DNA from: Pyxidicoccus fallax
GTDB taxonomy: Bacteria; Myxococcota; Myxococcia; Myxococcales; Myxococcaceae
Length of the DNA: 64,000 nucleotides
Reading direction: 5' to 3'
NCBI RefSeq assembly: GCF_012933655.1
Contig: NZ_JABBJJ010000020.1
Coordinates: 1-64,000 of the forward strand
Shown here: piece after piece, positions 62,475-64,000 of the stretch
Layout of the letters: each line of letters starts with the position of its first letter
Position numbering within the stretch: position 1 is the first letter of the stretch
Notes under the pieces: generated by a model
What the model saw: the letters and a program-made list of their open reading frames with translations, nothing else
The model's database searches: none
Told to the model about the DNA's origin: nothing
Position numbers and translations under genes: made by a program

Positions 62475-63473
62475 ATGAAACGTGTGGCGGCGGTGGTGGT
62501 GCTCGCGATGACGGTGGGCGGTTGCACTGCGTCGAGGATGGAGCAGAGGAACGGCTGCTGGGTGCGTCAGGTCCGCAGCTTCCCTTCATCGGTCAAGGAA
62601 GAGATTGGCCCCTGTGCGCGGCCGACGCCGGTCTGGTCCGAGGACCGGCTGACGCGGCTGGTGCAGGAGTGCGTGATGCATGCGGACTACCGCTGGCAGA
62701 GCAGCGCGCTGGTGGCGTGGAACCGGGGCGACACGCTGCCGGAGCGTGAGCCGGAGGAGAAGGTGCTCACGGCGTGCATGGCCCGGGCGGAGACGGTGCT
62801 GAACGCGGAGAAGGGCGCGGTGGAGCAGCGCCTGAGCGAAGTCTCCCAAGAGCGCGACCTGCTCAAGGCCAACCTGGAGAAGGAGCGCGAGGCGTATCAG
62901 GCGAGCATCGACAAGGTGCGTGCCAAGCACGACGCGAGCCTGGAGCAGGCCCGGGCGCAGCATGACGAGCACATGGCGCGAGCGCGGGACCAGATGCACG
63001 AGAGCAACGGCCGCCTGACGGAGGTGCTGGGCGAGGCGGCGAAGAAGCCGGCACCCGCGGCGATTGCCACGGCGACCTCTTCGTCCACCAGCGAGGGCAA
63101 GGCGAACACGCAGAGCGACTCGCTGGCGCGGGGGGACTCGGCGTCACGGGGTGATTCGAACTCGTCGTCGCGGAGGGATTCGTCGTCTCGGAAGGACTCG
63201 ACGACGCGGGGGCCGACGGTGGCGAAGCCGACGTCCGGAGCACCGCTGCCCATGTGCCCGCCGCCCTCGGTGGCGAAGCAGGTCCGGGCGGACGCGAGCA
63301 GGCAGGAGCCGGCCGGCGCGGAGGAGCCCATGACCTGCAATCCGCAGAAGCCCGCTGAGTCCTTCGAGCCGGCACCGGCCGTGCAGCCGGTGCTGGCGAC
63401 GCCCTCCGAGCAGACCGCGAAGGCTCCGACGCCGCTCAAGCCCGACGGAGAGCAGCCCGGCTCGGCGGAGTAA
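62475..63473 (+). CDS. Coiled-coil lipoprotein with Ser/Arg/Asp-rich linker
   Basis: 332-aa protein. Signal peptide MKRVAAVVVLAMTVGGCTAS with lipobox VGGC (C17). A first part with cysteines, then a long helix or coiled coil (about 105-185, KGAVEQRLSEVSQERDLLKANLEKER and after), then a low-complexity Ser/Arg/Asp stretch (about 200-250, SRGDSNSSSRRDSSSRKDS) and a Pro-rich tail. Likely an outer-membrane-anchored, extended periplasmic protein. Function unknown. ATG 62475 behind GGAGGG. A hairpin terminator follows. Confidence 0.72.
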   Translation: MKRVAAVVVLAMTVGGCTASRMEQRNGCWVRQVRSFPSSVKEEIGPCARPTPVWSEDRLTRLVQECVMHADYRWQSSALVAWNRGDTLPEREPEEKVLTACMARAETVLNAEKGAVEQRLSEVSQERDLLKANLEKEREAYQASIDKVRAKHDASLEQARAQHDEHMARARDQMHESNGRLTEVLGEAAKKPAPAAIATATSSSTSEGKANTQSDSLARGDSASRGDSNSSSRRDSSSRKDSTTRGPTVAKPTSGAPLPMCPPPSVAKQVRADASRQEPAGAEEPMTCNPQKPAESFEPAPAVQPVLATPSEQTAKAPTPLKPDGEQPGSAE

Positions 63474-63493
63474 CCGCGGCTGAGACAAAGACG

Positions 63494-63524
63494 GCCCTCC
63501 TCATCACGTGAGGATGAGGAGGGC
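63494..63524. terminator. Bidirectional hairpin between convergent genes
   Basis: Perfect 12-bp stem GCCCTCCTCATC (63494-63505) / GATGAGGAGGGC (63513-63524), 7-nt loop, between convergent genes ending at 63473 and 63544. Likely a shared terminator. Confidence 0.7.
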
Positions 63525-63543
63525 TACGCTCGTGGGGAGCCGC

Positions 63544-64000
63544 TCAAACGCGATTGACGACGGTATCTCTGTCTTCAGGCGAATAGCTCTGAAAGGCGGG
63601 GATGACACCTGAGTCGAAGTATCCGGGCGTCCGCAGCACCGCCTCGAACTTCAGCGGGAACAAGTCCTCTGCTTTCTTCCCCAGCGCCTTGTAGTGACTG
63701 GCCAACTCCTTCCGAGTGGGCTGGGCCATGCCAAACCAGAACCCCACCTGCTTGGGTCCGCACGCGATGGCGGGCTGCAGCGCACCCGGCTCGTTCTCCG
63801 GCCCGGGGGTGCAGTGGCCGATGAACTCGGAGCCGTCTTTCGCCAGGAAACGTGCCTTCACGACCAGCAGTCCATGACGTGGAAGCGGCGCACTCAGGTC
63901 CGGACGCGGGCGCACGGTGGCCTCATCCTGCCCTTCGACTCCCTCCTCGTCCGAGGCGAACTCCCAGACCGGGCAGCGCTCCAGGTCTTCAGGAGTCAGC
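63544..64000 (-). CDS. 3' part of an uncharacterised gene running off the window
   Basis: The minus-strand frame is open to position 64000 and the translation stays protein-like across the whole stretch (LTPEDLERCPVWEFASDEEG at the edge, then LVVKARFLAKDGSEFIGHCTP, ending SPEDRDTVVNRV). At least 151 residues are present; the start lies outside the window. A GTG at 63915 inside the frame is not needed as a start. I do not recognise the family. No signal can be judged. Confidence 0.65.
   Translation of the reverse strand, partial: LTPEDLERCPVWEFASDEEGVEGQDEATVRPRPDLSAPLPRHGLLVVKARFLAKDGSEFIGHCTPGPENEPGALQPAIACGPKQVGFWFGMAQPTRKELASHYKALGKKAEDLFPLKFEAVLRTPGYFDSGVIPAFQSYSPEDRDTVVNRV

Overview
The window is 64 kb of very GC-rich chromosomal DNA with densely packed genes. 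It most likely comes from a myxobacterium (Myxococcota, Cystobacterineae; Myxococcus/Corallococcus/Pyxidicoccus type). The signs are strong G/C third positions, many two-component genes, a DUF2381-type gene beside a Ser/Thr kinase, a lipoprotein made of DUF4215-type 'myxococcus cysteine-rich' repeats, many lipoproteins, and an Oar/TonB-receptor-like domain. I saw no rRNA, tRNA, CRISPR array, IS element or prophage. The assignment is from sequence reading only.

Layout. 0-5.4 kb: a minus-strand signalling block (REC, membrane histidine kinase, dual-REC protein, soluble histidine kinase, REC, Xaa-Pro aminopeptidase), mostly coupled by 4-base ATGA overlaps. 5.6-13.2 kb: a ribosome-hibernation-type protein, a DUF1360 membrane protein, a zinc alcohol dehydrogenase, a repeat-rich surface protein, an uncharacterised 448-aa protein, a Tat-signal aldo/keto reductase and a PNPOx-like protein. 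13.7-18.8 kb: a tightly overlapping five-gene operon that looks like an inositol-lipid pathway (myo-inositol-phosphate synthase, PAP2/inositol-phosphorylceramide-synthase-like enzyme, CDP-alcohol phosphatidyltransferase fused to GtrA, a secreted lipocalin-like unknown, and a Cx5R phosphatase). 18.8-26.3 kb: a type I restriction-modification operon (hsdM, hsdS, hsdR) carrying a YgjP/DUF45 metallopeptidase.

26.7-30.3 kb: a DUF2381 protein, a Ser/Thr kinase whose reading frame runs on into a second secreted-protein module, and a frameshifted gene remnant. 30.5-37.8 kb: a ricin-lectin/GH5 glycosidase, a 70-bp tandem array that copies the 3' end of an AraC-type gene, a thioredoxin-reductase-like protein with a possible Tat signal, an intergenic array of nine 17-bp palindromes, a secreted unknown and a luciferase-like monooxygenase. 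38-45 kb: two divergent paralogous RND/MMPL exporters around a palindromic operator candidate, and two low-complexity lipoproteins. 45.2-53 kb: NAD-malic enzyme, small secreted or unknown proteins, glycogen-debranching enzyme and a methyltransferase. 53.2-64 kb: the cysteine-rich repeat lipoprotein, an SDR, an NTF2-like protein, two DUF4139 proteins (one with an inserted TonB-receptor-type domain), a subclass B1 metallo-beta-lactamase, a coiled-coil lipoprotein, and the 3' part of a gene that runs off the right edge.

The clearest functional unit is the inositol-lipid operon. The most unusual non-coding elements are the palindrome array at 35.1-35.6 kb and the tandem copies of a gene end at 32.6-32.9 kb.
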